Positions 30,981 through 38,799 of a DNA stretch of 38,799 bases are shown here, piece after piece; position 1 is the stretch's first letter; each line of letters begins with the position of its first letter. The translations under genes and the position numbers were made by a program. The stretch comes from Chloroflexota bacterium. Lineage in GTDB: Bacteria; Chloroflexota; Anaerolineae; Aggregatilineales; J027. The stretch covers positions 1-38,799 of the forward strand of contig JABFGB010000036.1 in NCBI GenBank assembly GCA_013112715.1, given 5' to 3'. The notes beneath the pieces were generated by a model. It had not been told where the DNA came from and searched no databases. It was given only the letters and a program-made list of their open reading frames with translations.

Positions 30981-32813
30981 TTAGTTGATTTCAACTGTAT
31001 CTATGATGATATATTCACAGGTGGGGTTCGCGCTACAATCCGAGGCAGGCGCGATTTCCAGTTGAGTGAAATTGGTGTCCGTAAAATAGTAAACCTTCAC
31101 GCCGACTTGATAACGTCCGGGGGGCAGATGTTGGGGATGTAGGACATGCCCATCAAAATAATAACCACCGGGATTCCAGTCCAAAGTCGGGGTGCGGTTT
31201 TCAAAAGGATAGCTGTCATGCCCACAGCCAATCTCGCAGGCACGCTGACCCCCTTCATTCAGCAGAAAGACGGAGATGGTGTAATTACGTTCCGGCTTGG
31301 TGATCGGCGACCACAGCAAATTGATGGTCACGCCATCGTCAAAAACCGAGGTAGTGGCACGCGCCAACTGCAAATTTTCGTCAAAAACAGCACGAGGTTC
31401 ATCTTGGGGGGAACGATCAAAACGCCACAATTCGACTGACCAATTCGGATTTGGGTTCCACACGAGGACGGCGGTCTGCAAATAGCCAAGTTGGGCCAGT
31501 TCGGGGCGAATATCACGGTAAGGTGCGTTATGCTGCACAACCCACACGCCCCCTGCATCGGCCAATTTTTCGCCAAGCCACGCTTGAAAATCGGCTTCCT
31601 GTTCATGCCGCTGCAGTTCGGTTGGCAAATAGGCTGTGCCATGCTGGTCGAAATAATAGAATTGGGCATAGGCATCAAAATTGGATTCAATCAGGGCTAT
31701 CTCGTCTGCGGTGGTATGCTCGGCTACAAATTCGGTGATTTCGGGCCATGGAAGATGCAAAGGGTGATCGGCGCTGGTCGTGGTCAGGCCCTGTGCGACG
31801 ATAAACAGCGCCACCACCCCGCGCTCATAACCTCTGAATTGCATCAACGCATAGGCGAAAATCACCGCCAACACAGGTAAAATGACGGAGAGGGCACGAA
31901 ACGACAGAATGGCATATTCGTCGTTGATGGCAACCGTCAGACCAACCGTCAAGAGGGTAACGAGGACAGGCATGGCGATAGGGTGGGCAAGGAATTTTTT
32001 GGAGGAGCGTTCCCGCAGCAAAATTGGAATGATGGCAACCGCCAGTAGGATGAGCCAGAATAATTCGGGTCGGCCTAACAGTTGGAAAGCCAGCACTTTG
32101 TAACTGTCCCATGAATTGGACAAGGCGTGACCCAACCCGCCGGAAATTTCTTGGGTCATCTGGCGATAGAGGACAGGCAGCCATAGCAAATAGGATAGGC
32201 CAATCGCGCCATTCGCCAGCACAAAGAGCAGCAATTTTCGGCGCAGGCCACAGGTCAACAGGGCATGAATCGCCATTGCTAGCAGCACAAAGCCACCCCA
32301 ATACTGTGTCCACAGCAACGCCGACCCTGCTACTGCAAAAATCACGCCATTTTTACGATTGGGCCGCTGCCAGAATCGCCAATAAGCCCACAAGGTCAAG
32401 GCTGCGAGTAACTGCTGCATGGGATATTGGCGGATTTCTTGACTCAACACCTGCATCAAATCTTGGAGGGAATAGAGCAGCGCTGCAATTAGGCCCGTTT
32501 GGATATTCAACAATGTCCGCCCCAGCCGATAGACCATTGCTACCGCCAAGAGGGTCGTCAGAACGGTGAAATAGCGCATCTCAAAAACGGTGTCGCCTGT
32601 CACCTGCCGCCAGCCATAGAGGGCATAAAAATACAGCGGCGGGTGGACATCTTCATTAACGCGCTCTGTCACTTCGGCAAGATTCGGCGCATCAGTGGCC
32701 CAAACCGTCCACCCCTCATCCACCCACAGCGGCAAACGATCTAGTGTAGGGATCAGCAGGACAGCGCTGAAGATCAGCAAGGCAACCATCGCAAAGATAG
32801 GCCAGTGGCGCAT
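30981..32813 (-). CDS. GT39/ArnT-like membrane glycosyltransferase with C-terminal beta-domain (copy 2)
   Basis: A 610-residue polytopic protein. After the first helix comes LWVDEGWT with D32-E33, then NEDVHPPLYF (D55, H57): the catalytic-site pattern of polyprenyl-phosphate-sugar dependent GT-C enzymes of the PMT_2/ArnT type. About ten further helices follow to residue 355. Residues 360-610 are soluble and probably extracytoplasmic: a part ending in VLVWNPNPNWSVELWRFD and a beta-domain near the C-terminus with two Cys pairs (ACEIGCGHDSYPFENR; ASDCSANPTCEYI). It should move a sugar from a lipid carrier to a surface acceptor; donor and acceptor are unknown. It is a tandem paralogue of the gene at 32820-34667, six bases downstream of it. 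Confidence 0.85.
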   Translation of the reverse strand: MRHWPIFAMVALLIFSAVLLIPTLDRLPLWVDEGWTVWATDAPNLAEVTERVNEDVHPPLYFYALYGWRQVTGDTVFEMRYFTVLTTLLAVAMVYRLGRTLLNIQTGLIAALLYSLQDLMQVLSQEIRQYPMQQLLAALTLWAYWRFWQRPNRKNGVIFAVAGSALLWTQYWGGFVLLAMAIHALLTCGLRRKLLLFVLANGAIGLSYLLWLPVLYRQMTQEISGGLGHALSNSWDSYKVLAFQLLGRPELFWLILLAVAIIPILLRERSSKKFLAHPIAMPVLVTLLTVGLTVAINDEYAILSFRALSVILPVLAVIFAYALMQFRGYERGVVALFIVAQGLTTTSADHPLHLPWPEITEFVAEHTTADEIALIESNFDAYAQFYYFDQHGTAYLPTELQRHEQEADFQAWLGEKLADAGGVWVVQHNAPYRDIRPELAQLGYLQTAVLVWNPNPNWSVELWRFDRSPQDEPRAVFDENLQLARATTSVFDDGVTINLLWSPITKPERNYTISVFLLNEGGQRACEIGCGHDSYPFENRTPTLDWNPGGYYFDGHVLHPQHLPPGRYQVGVKVYYFTDTNFTQLEIAPASDCSANPTCEYIIIDTVEIN

Positions 32814-32819
32814 AGGGGT

Positions 32820-34667
32820 TTACCGGATTTGGATAGGCGCTAACAAAATGAACTCACAGGCGGCGTTGGCACTGCAATCCGAAGCAGGCGCGATGGTCAG
32901 TTGGGTGAAATTGGTATCGGTAAAATAATAGACTTTTACGCCCACCTGATAGCGTCCGGCTGGTAAATTGGTGACGTTGAGGGTATGGCTATCGAAATAA
33001 AGCCCACCCGCCTCCCAATTCAGCGTAGGTGAGCGATTTTCAAAAGGGTAGCTGTCATGCTGACAATCATTTGCACACGCCAAACCGCCGCCCGCGTTTA
33101 ACAAAAAGATCGAGACGGTGTAATTCCATGCAGGTTTGGCGTTTGGCAACCACAGCAGATTAACCGTGATTTGATCCACATGGACATCCACCACAGGCCG
33201 GAATAATTGCAGCACGCCGTCAAAGGTGGCACGCGGCTCACTTTGAGGGGGACGGTCATAACGCCATGCCTCAATCGGGCGGCCTACATAGGAGGGCCAT
33301 GTCACAGGGGCAGCGGTTGAAACAAACCCCCGCGCCGCCAAATCGCCCCGAATATCGTAATAGGGCCAGTCGAGTTTGGCGACCCAGATACCCGTTTCAT
33401 CCCCTAACAATTGATCAAGATATGCCCCAAACTTCGCGGGGGCAACTTCACGCTTGGTTTCAGTGGAGATATGCCGCAATTCCGCGCCAGAATGATCGAG
33501 ATAATACCCAACCGCAAATTCATCTGTATCCAATTCAAACAGGATTAGATCAACGCGGGTACTATGCCGTGCCAGAAAATCGCTCATGGCGGGCCAAGGG
33601 GGTCGAATCACTGGGCCGGCACTCGTAGTCGTCAGGGCGTAAATGAGCACGAAACTAACCATAATCAACTGCTCCCGCCAGCGGAATTGGGCAAGGGCAT
33701 GAGCCGCCAGCAGACACAGGGACGGGATAATCACCGCCAGCGAACGCCATGAGAGGCTGGGGTAATCTGCATTCAGCAGGAGAGAGAAGCCAACCGTCAA
33801 AATAATCACCGCAGCGGGCAAGAAACTGGCGGGAGTGGGTCGCCAAAGTTTGGGGTCAGTCGTGGTGAAAGTCCCCAAGATACCGACTGCTGCCAGCACG
33901 AACCAGAATGCTTCGGGAATACCCACCAATTGGTAGGCCAGCGTTTTATAGACGACCCATGAATTATCAAGGGCATGAGGCAGACCATTGGGGCGTTCAA
34001 GCGTGATTTGATGGTAAATCACGGGCAACCATGCGGCATATAAAACCCCAATTGCCAAATTCGCCAAGAGATAGGGGCGAAAATTTTGGCGGCGGGTGAT
34101 GAGGGCGTGAAGTCCAAGCGTTAGCAGGACAAAACCACCCCAATAGTGCGAATAAATCAAAGCCACGCCTGCTATGGCAAATGCGATACCCCTGCCCCGT
34201 GTGGGTCGTTCCCAAAAACGCCAATAGAGCCACATCGCCAGCGCGGTCAGCATCAGTTGTTGGGGGTAATGACGAACTTCTTGGGTGAGGACAGTGACTA
34301 GATCATGTAGTGTGTAAAACAGGGCCGCAAGAATGCCTGCTGTTGTGGAAAACATCGCACGACCCAAACGGAACATAATGGCTGTACCGATCAGGGTCAG
34401 CAGCACGGAATAATAGCGCATCTCGAAGATGGTATCACCCGTAAACTGTCGCCAACCCCACAGGCCTATAAAAAACAACGGCGGGTGAACATCGTCTGCC
34501 ACCCACGCGCTGATTAATTCTACTGGACAATCCTCGCTGCTGGCGGCGATTGTCCAGCCTTCGTCGGCCCACAGCGAGGTATCGGTTAAGCCATGTATCA
34601 AAACCCCTGCCCCCAACAGCAGCACCGCCACCATGAGGGCAAAGGCGTTTTTCCGACTAGACACCAT
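32820..34667 (-). CDS. GT39/ArnT-like membrane glycosyltransferase with C-terminal beta-domain (copy 1)
   Basis: A 615-residue paralogue of the next gene, aligned over its full length. LWADEGWT (D35-E36) and DDVHPPLFF (D59, H61) form the expected active-site loop. Membrane helices follow to about residue 360, and the C-terminal soluble part has the same two Cys pairs (ACANDCQHDSYPFENR; ASDCSANAACEFI) and the nearly identical GRYQVGVKVYYFTDTNFTQL. A shared C-terminal domain suggests the same acceptor or partner, while differences in the loops and helices leave room for another sugar. The ATG at 34667 overlaps the gltX stop by 11 bases, which implies translational coupling. Confidence 0.86.
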   Translation of the reverse strand: MVSSRKNAFALMVAVLLLGAGVLIHGLTDTSLWADEGWTIAASSEDCPVELISAWVADDVHPPLFFIGLWGWRQFTGDTIFEMRYYSVLLTLIGTAIMFRLGRAMFSTTAGILAALFYTLHDLVTVLTQEVRHYPQQLMLTALAMWLYWRFWERPTRGRGIAFAIAGVALIYSHYWGGFVLLTLGLHALITRRQNFRPYLLANLAIGVLYAAWLPVIYHQITLERPNGLPHALDNSWVVYKTLAYQLVGIPEAFWFVLAAVGILGTFTTTDPKLWRPTPASFLPAAVIILTVGFSLLLNADYPSLSWRSLAVIIPSLCLLAAHALAQFRWREQLIMVSFVLIYALTTTSAGPVIRPPWPAMSDFLARHSTRVDLILFELDTDEFAVGYYLDHSGAELRHISTETKREVAPAKFGAYLDQLLGDETGIWVAKLDWPYYDIRGDLAARGFVSTAAPVTWPSYVGRPIEAWRYDRPPQSEPRATFDGVLQLFRPVVDVHVDQITVNLLWLPNAKPAWNYTVSIFLLNAGGGLACANDCQHDSYPFENRSPTLNWEAGGLYFDSHTLNVTNLPAGRYQVGVKVYYFTDTNFTQLTIAPASDCSANAACEFILLAPIQIR

Positions 34668-36144
34668 TCAACTGCGCCTCAGCCGCTTGGATACGTGCCA
34701 GTGATTCAGACTTGCCCAGCACTTCCATTGTTTCAAACAGTGGCGGCGAAACCTGTTGGGCCGTCGTCGCCATACGCAGCGTGCCATATACTTGGGCCTT
34801 TTTCAGCCCCAACTGTTCGACCAGCGGTTCCATCACGGCGGCTTGGGCTTCATGGCTAAAATCGCTCAAGGCAGCAAGGCGCTCATAGCTCAAATGCAGC
34901 ACGTTTCTTGTCCCAGCAGCATCCATATTCTTTTGGATGAGCTTGTCGTTCGGGCATGGTTCAAAATTGAACATAAATTTCAGCAGGGCCACCGCTTCCG
35001 ACAGCGGATTGACCCGTTCACGGATATGCGGTGCGATCTTGACCAACTTGGCACGATCCACCGCACCATAGGCTTTTTGCAGGAATGGCACGAGGCGATC
35101 TGCCAAATCCTCATCGGTCAATTCGCGGATATAGACCCCGTTCGTCCAGACCAATTTTTGAAAATTGAAGGCGGCGCTGGCAGGGCTGACGCGATCAATA
35201 TCAAAACGGGCGATGGTGTCCTGCACGTTGAAGATTTCTTGGTCGTCACCATAGCTGTAGCCAACATTGGTCAAAAAGTTGATGAGGGCTTCCGGCAAAT
35301 AACCTGCTTCACGATAATCGTTGACCATAACGGGCACAATCTTGCCGTCTACCATCGGCGGGTTGCGTTTGGACATCTTGCCCTTGCCGTTGGGATTCAA
35401 CACGACGGGCATATGCACCCATTCTGGTTCTTCCCAACCAAATGCCTCATACAAATTGTGATGTAGGGCCAGCGAGGGCAACCATTCTTCAGTGCGGGTG
35501 ACGTGGCTGATTTCCATAAAATGGTCGTCAATCACGACGGCAAGATGGTAGGTCGGGAAACCATCGGATTTCAGTAACACCATGTCACTGAGTTCTTCAT
35601 TTTTGAAAACCACATCGCCGCGAATCCGGTCATGCGCAACTGTTTCGCCTTCAAGTGGCATGGCAAAACGAATGACATAACTGCCACGTTCTTTTTCGAG
35701 TTTGGCGCGTTCTTCGTCTGAGATGAAGCGGTAAATGCGCTCATACCCCGCGATTCTGCCGCCGCGTGTTTTTTGTGAGATTTCACGGGCGCGGGCCAAT
35801 TCATCTTCGGTAGCGAAGCATTTATACGCCTTGCCCTGTTCAACCAACCAATGTGCCCATTTTTGATAGAGTTCCAAGCGTTCACTTTGGATATAGGGGC
35901 CATAGGAGCCACCCACGTCTGGGCCTTCATCCCATTCCAAGCCCAGCCAGCGAATATCCTGCATCAATTTATCGAGGGCATCTTGGACAAAACGCTTCTG
36001 GTCAGTGTCTTCGATACGCAGGATGAATTTGCCGTTGCTGTGACGAGCAAAAAGCCAAGTGAGCAACGTGGTTCGGGCGCTGCCAATATGCAGATACCCG
36101 GTTGGGCTGGGCGCAAAACGCACCCGCACGGGTTTGTCGGTCAA
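34657..36144 (-). CDS. gltX: Glutamyl-tRNA synthetase
   Basis: A 495-residue class I synthetase of normal length. VRFAPSPTGYLHIGSARTTL holds the HIGH motif as HIGS (19-22); the second signature is KMSKR (256-260). Other markers are RIEDTDQKR, WDEGPDVGG, YRFISDEER and the helical anticodon-binding region (320-495). It charges tRNA-Glu, and tRNA-Gln if no GlnRS is present. GGAGG lies eight bases before the TTG at 36144, which gives the usual N-terminus MTDKPVRVRFAPS; a TTG five codons earlier would overlap that ribosome binding site. It leads the operon with the two glycosyltransferases and holA. Confidence 0.96.
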   Translation of the reverse strand: MTDKPVRVRFAPSPTGYLHIGSARTTLLTWLFARHSNGKFILRIEDTDQKRFVQDALDKLMQDIRWLGLEWDEGPDVGGSYGPYIQSERLELYQKWAHWLVEQGKAYKCFATEDELARAREISQKTRGGRIAGYERIYRFISDEERAKLEKERGSYVIRFAMPLEGETVAHDRIRGDVVFKNEELSDMVLLKSDGFPTYHLAVVIDDHFMEISHVTRTEEWLPSLALHHNLYEAFGWEEPEWVHMPVVLNPNGKGKMSKRNPPMVDGKIVPVMVNDYREAGYLPEALINFLTNVGYSYGDDQEIFNVQDTIARFDIDRVSPASAAFNFQKLVWTNGVYIRELTDEDLADRLVPFLQKAYGAVDRAKLVKIAPHIRERVNPLSEAVALLKFMFNFEPCPNDKLIQKNMDAAGTRNVLHLSYERLAALSDFSHEAQAAVMEPLVEQLGLKKAQVYGTLRMATTAQQVSPPLFETMEVLGKSESLARIQAAEAQLNGV

Positions 36145-36181
36145 GGTCAACACCTCCAATACCTTTACTAGTGGACTTCGG

Positions 36182-36190
36182 ATTATAGCA
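36182..36190 (-). promoter_or_regulatory. Extended -10 promoter of the gltX operon
   Basis: On the minus strand TGCTATAAT (36190-36182) is a perfect extended -10 element. Transcription would begin near 36175, about 30 bases before the TTG start of gltX. No clear -35 is present. Confidence 0.68.
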
Positions 36191-36339
36191 GGCGGGTCAA
36201 TGCGAAAAAATGCCCAATCCCTATGGGTTCATGGCGGTATGCCAATTTGCCCAACCGCTAGAATCACGGATAGAGAATCGGGGTCAAGGTCAAATGGCGG
36301 GCGGCATTTCTGAAGATAATATAAGCAACCGTTTTTCGT

Positions 36340-37197
36340 TTAATAAGGGATCGCCACCGCACTCCAAACCCCCGGCGCACCCGTGATGAGGATATAACTC
36401 TGGCCCGTTTGGGTGATGTAGAGCATCTCGCCGCGTTCAAAGGTCTGGATATAGCCTGTGCCGCCACTTTCGAGGTTATTGGCCCACCCCAAGCCATCTT
36501 TGACTCCACCCGATTCCCGCCAAACCTTGCCAAAGCCACGAATCGGCTCCTGCAAATTCGGGCTAGGGGCGACAAGGCCCGTTGAGGATGGGTCAACACC
36601 GTCGCGCCATGTATCGGCAAAGCGTTGATAGGTGCTGTTGGCGTAGAGGACATAAATGCCAGATTGGTTGGTTGTACCGACAGACGATACCCAAATCATC
36701 GCACCCCGCTCAAAGGTTTGGAAAGCGGTCTGGACAGGAACGGCCTGCCCAACTGGGCACGCGAGTTGAGAGGCTAGGGTCGGGTTGCTGGCGTAGATAT
36801 TTTGGAAACCTCCCATCGGCGGCGTGGGGCATGTTCCAGCGGCGACCACTCCCGGCACAGCCCCAACCGGTACAAAACCGACGGCCCCCGGCGTAACGGG
36901 TGTATCGGTAGGCGTTGGAGTAAAGGTGGGGGTCATGGTAATTTGGCGTGTTGGTGTAAGGGTCGGTGGCTGTGGTGTGAAATTGGCCGCAACGGAATCT
37001 TGTGGGAGGGTCGGTGCAAGAATCGCCGTCGGTGCCGGGGTATAGGTATTCGTGACGATGATAAATTCGGGTGTGGCGGTGACAAAAATCGGCGTCAAAG
37101 TAGGATCAGCTTCAAAGACACTGCAAGCCGAAATCAACATCGTCCCGATGAGCAAGCCACTGAAAATGGCAATCCGTTTTTTGGGCATAAACATCAT
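36340..37197 (-). CDS. Predicted lipoprotein with two FERG-type repeats
   Basis: A 285-residue exported protein. The signal peptide ends in a clear lipobox (LISAC, Cys25). Residues 30-122 are a Thr/Pro-rich linker. The C-terminal half has two related units: LACPVGQAVPVQTAFQTFERG then MIWV and IYVLY (147-185), and LGWANNLESGGTGYIQTFERG then MLYI and SYILI (236-271). Each F-x-x-FERG-x-M-x-(W/Y) unit ends in a short strand pair. I have seen such units in exported proteins of this phylum but know no function. It follows the gene at 37218 by 20 bases, so they are co-transcribed. No ribosome binding site is clear; starts at codon 1, 2 or 4 are possible. Confidence 0.8.
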   Translation of the reverse strand: MMFMPKKRIAIFSGLLIGTMLISACSVFEADPTLTPIFVTATPEFIIVTNTYTPAPTAILAPTLPQDSVAANFTPQPPTLTPTRQITMTPTFTPTPTDTPVTPGAVGFVPVGAVPGVVAAGTCPTPPMGGFQNIYASNPTLASQLACPVGQAVPVQTAFQTFERGAMIWVSSVGTTNQSGIYVLYANSTYQRFADTWRDGVDPSSTGLVAPSPNLQEPIRGFGKVWRESGGVKDGLGWANNLESGGTGYIQTFERGEMLYITQTGQSYILITGAPGVWSAVAIPY

Positions 37198-37217
37198 TCA
37201 AAAAGAGGGGTGGGCAA

Positions 37218-38799
37218 TCACCAGTTGCCCCCACCCTGCTGATAACCGGAATCATCGTAATATTGGTCTTGGCCTTGTTGACCATACCCCTGATCATAAC
37301 CTTGATCGTACCCCTGCTGCGGGTAAGTGCCACCCTGCTGTTGAGGATACGTTTGCTGCGGATAGGTTTGTTGGGGGGAGGTCAAATATTGTTGGGTATT
37401 TGGCCCACCATAACCCTGCTGCCCGTATCCACCGCTGGAGGCCATATTTTGCGGCGGCGCATCAACAGCGCGGTTACGATTGCTACTGTTTTCCCAAGCC
37501 TTCAGTTTGGCTTGCATTCCGTTGATGTCCAACAGATATTCGGGCATCCAACAAATGCCAAACAACTCAGGATAAATATCCTTCTTGTAGGGCGTTACCC
37601 GGACTTCTTCAACCGTGCCCGCAATTTGTTTCCACTTGGCATTGATTTGCTGCAATTCATATTCAAAACGTTGTTGGGCAGCATCCATCTCAGCTTCGAC
37701 TTCACGGATGACGGCGTTGCTCTCTGCCACATCCCCTTTGGCTTGGCCCTTATAACGACGGGCACGGCTGACGCGGGACAAGGTATAGGCAGTATGACCA
37801 CGCATCAAGCTAACCACCGCTTCACCCAATGTGAACAACTCTTCCTGACCCAAATCTTGAAGGGCCTGCTGGTCGGTACGCAGTTCACGTTCCTCGCGTC
37901 GGATTTTTTCTTCGAGGCGGTCAAAAATGGCCTCATATTTGGCCGTCACTTTGTCAATCTCGGCGTCACGCGCTTCACGGGCAGCAGCATTCACCCGCAT
38001 CTGGAAATCTTGGAAACCCGTGCCGGGTGTGCCATAAATATCCAATGTGGAATTGTAGGGCAGAGTCATACCGGCGGTACGGGTCAAGTAATCCACGACT
38101 TCATTTTTCAATGCGGTCAGGCGTGCCCGATCGGTCATACCGGGCGACAGTTCGCCATAGGCTGCTTGTTGGAAGGGCGCGGCGGATAGTTGTGACGGCA
38201 CCACCGGGCGATCACGATATTGATCCCATTGAATCAGGCCAGCACGATCCAAATTGGGGATATAGTAGGCATAGGTTTCGACCATATTGACCCCAGAGCG
38301 GCGATCCAGATAGCGCACCTGTACCTGTGCCAGCAAGAAGGGCGTATAGACGACCTGATTACCACCGAATTGCGAGGCACGCTGGCCCATTTGTCGTTCC
38401 CAACGCGCAATAGCCTGCTGCAAGGTGACAATCGAGGGTAAATAATACTGATTGATGGTGGATGAGATTACAGGTGGCGTAAAACTGTAACCCGGTGGCA
38501 AATCAGCATCCCGCTCAAAACCCGTCACCGACATGGTATTGCCACTGGCAGCAGCCTTGCTGGCAGCAGCCTTGCCGGATTTGCCCCGACTGGACGATGG
38601 CACGGCCACCCCGGTATTAAAATCGGCGTCCTGTCCGGTAAACGGTGCGGCGGGCGGTGTATAGGATTGTGGCGCGACAGGTGCTCCACCCGCTTGATAA
38701 GGCGCAGTCGGCGGGGCAAAAGGATTGATGGGTTCCTGATAGGGGGCGGTTGGCGGACTATAGGACTGGCCCGCATACGGCGAAGCGCCAGTTTGGTAG
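37218..38799 (-). CDS. Protein of unknown function with Pro/Tyr-rich N-terminal and Gln/Tyr/Gly-rich C-terminal regions, 5' end beyond the window
   Basis: The frame is open from the stop at 37218 to the right edge (526 codons seen), so the true start lies outside; the GTG at 38609 is internal. The visible N-terminal part is low complexity with repeated PPTAPYQ-like units. The middle (from about DLPPGYSFTPPVI) has a mixed fold: INQYYLPSIVTLQQAIARWERQMG, then YYIPNLDRAGLI, and a long charged helical region with EKIRREERELRTDQQAL that is probably coiled coil. A conserved-looking segment GICWMPEYLLDINGMQAKLKAW precedes a tail of about 80 residues with many YPQQ, GYDQ and GYGQQ units. No domain was recognised. 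The tails resemble prion-like linkers. The lipoprotein gene follows by 20 bases. Confidence 0.78.
   Translation of the reverse strand, partial: YQTGASPYAGQSYSPPTAPYQEPINPFAPPTAPYQAGGAPVAPQSYTPPAAPFTGQDADFNTGVAVPSSSRGKSGKAAASKAAASGNTMSVTGFERDADLPPGYSFTPPVISSTINQYYLPSIVTLQQAIARWERQMGQRASQFGGNQVVYTPFLLAQVQVRYLDRRSGVNMVETYAYYIPNLDRAGLIQWDQYRDRPVVPSQLSAAPFQQAAYGELSPGMTDRARLTALKNEVVDYLTRTAGMTLPYNSTLDIYGTPGTGFQDFQMRVNAAAREARDAEIDKVTAKYEAIFDRLEEKIRREERELRTDQQALQDLGQEELFTLGEAVVSLMRGHTAYTLSRVSRARRYKGQAKGDVAESNAVIREVEAEMDAAQQRFEYELQQINAKWKQIAGTVEEVRVTPYKKDIYPELFGICWMPEYLLDINGMQAKLKAWENSSNRNRAVDAPPQNMASSGGYGQQGYGGPNTQQYLTSPQQTYPQQTYPQQQGGTYPQQGYDQGYDQGYGQQGQDQYYDDSGYQQGGGNW
37221..37435 (-). repeat. Degenerate tandem repeat encoding a Gln/Tyr/Gly-rich tail
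   Basis: Short in-frame repeats built on TAT/CCG/CAG/CAA/GGT codons give a tail of YPQQ, QTYPQQ, GYDQ and GYGQQ units at the C-terminus of the right-edge gene. Units differ at many third positions, so they are older than a recent slippage event. Confidence 0.7.

Noticed and set aside
34756..35466. A 236-codon plus-strand frame antisense to gltX
   Set aside because: gltX is an unambiguous conserved gene on the other strand; the plus-strand product resembles no protein and lacks a start site.
37221..37435. The Gln/Tyr-coding repeats as a CRISPR-like array
   Set aside because: Units are 9-15 bases, in frame and degenerate, with no spacer pattern; they encode a low-complexity protein tail.

Overview
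The window looks like a chromosomal segment of a member of the Chloroflexota, most likely an Anaerolineae-type bacterium. The base composition is moderate. Several exported proteins have Thr/Pro-rich linkers behind a lipobox or a TadE-type membrane anchor. The gene families fit that phylum: Tad pilus pseudopilins, PASTA-free SH3-repeat proteins, BMP-type ABC ATPase, paired GT39-like membrane proteins and a HrcA/CIRCE-controlled groESL. No tRNA, rRNA, CRISPR array or complete insertion sequence was seen. The lineage is an inference from gene content, not from a marker tree.

Layout. (1) 1-4955, minus strand: three Tad-pilus minor proteins (TadE-like, TadG-like with a VWA domain, and a very long TadE-like protein running off the left edge). 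(2) 5253-9481, minus: a sensor histidine kinase and two OmpR-type response regulators, the second behind its own terminator and a large inverted repeat. (3) 9598-11824, minus: groES-groEL with a clear promoter and two perfect CIRCE operators. (4) 11825-12233: an AT-rich gap without a gene, closed by a two-way terminator. (5) 12245-15445, minus: an operon pgeF-yggS-yggT-DUF167-lipoprotein with an extended -10 promoter. (6) 15475-18925, minus: an ammonium transporter with a long upstream region, and an S41 peptidase. (7) 19119-20954, plus: an aminotransferase and a sortase. (8) 20934-23655, minus: an SRAP protein, an SRPBCC protein and a coiled-coil/zinc-ribbon protein. (9) 23735-25998, plus: an exported SH3-repeat protein and a tyrosine recombinase. 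(10) 26083-29322, minus: a very unusual 1079-residue ABC ATPase. (11) 29504-29950, plus: a DivIC/FtsB-like protein. (12) 29993-36144, minus: gltX, two tandem GT39-like membrane glycosyltransferases and holA as one operon. (13) 36340-38799, minus: a lipoprotein and the 3' part of a gene with Pro/Tyr/Gln-rich ends, cut by the right edge.

The most interesting object is the ABC ATPase at 26083-29322. It has all the landmarks of the tandem-ATPase subunit of BMP/simple-sugar importers, but both nucleotide-binding domains are split at the equivalent place, between Q-loop and signature motif. The first break holds about 450 residues with roughly ten predicted membrane helices; the second holds about 115 residues with two. 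No permease or substrate-binding gene lies next to it. The even number of helices in each insert would keep both ATPase halves in the cytoplasm, so the protein could be a single-chain membrane ABC machine.

Several starts were moved inward from the longest open frame because a promoter, terminator or ribosome binding site sits in the upstream part (pgeF, gltX, the ABC ATPase, both response regulators, the S41 peptidase, SH3-repeat protein, holA). Two genes that run off the window edges (1-1852 and 37218-38799) were read by hand through the edge.
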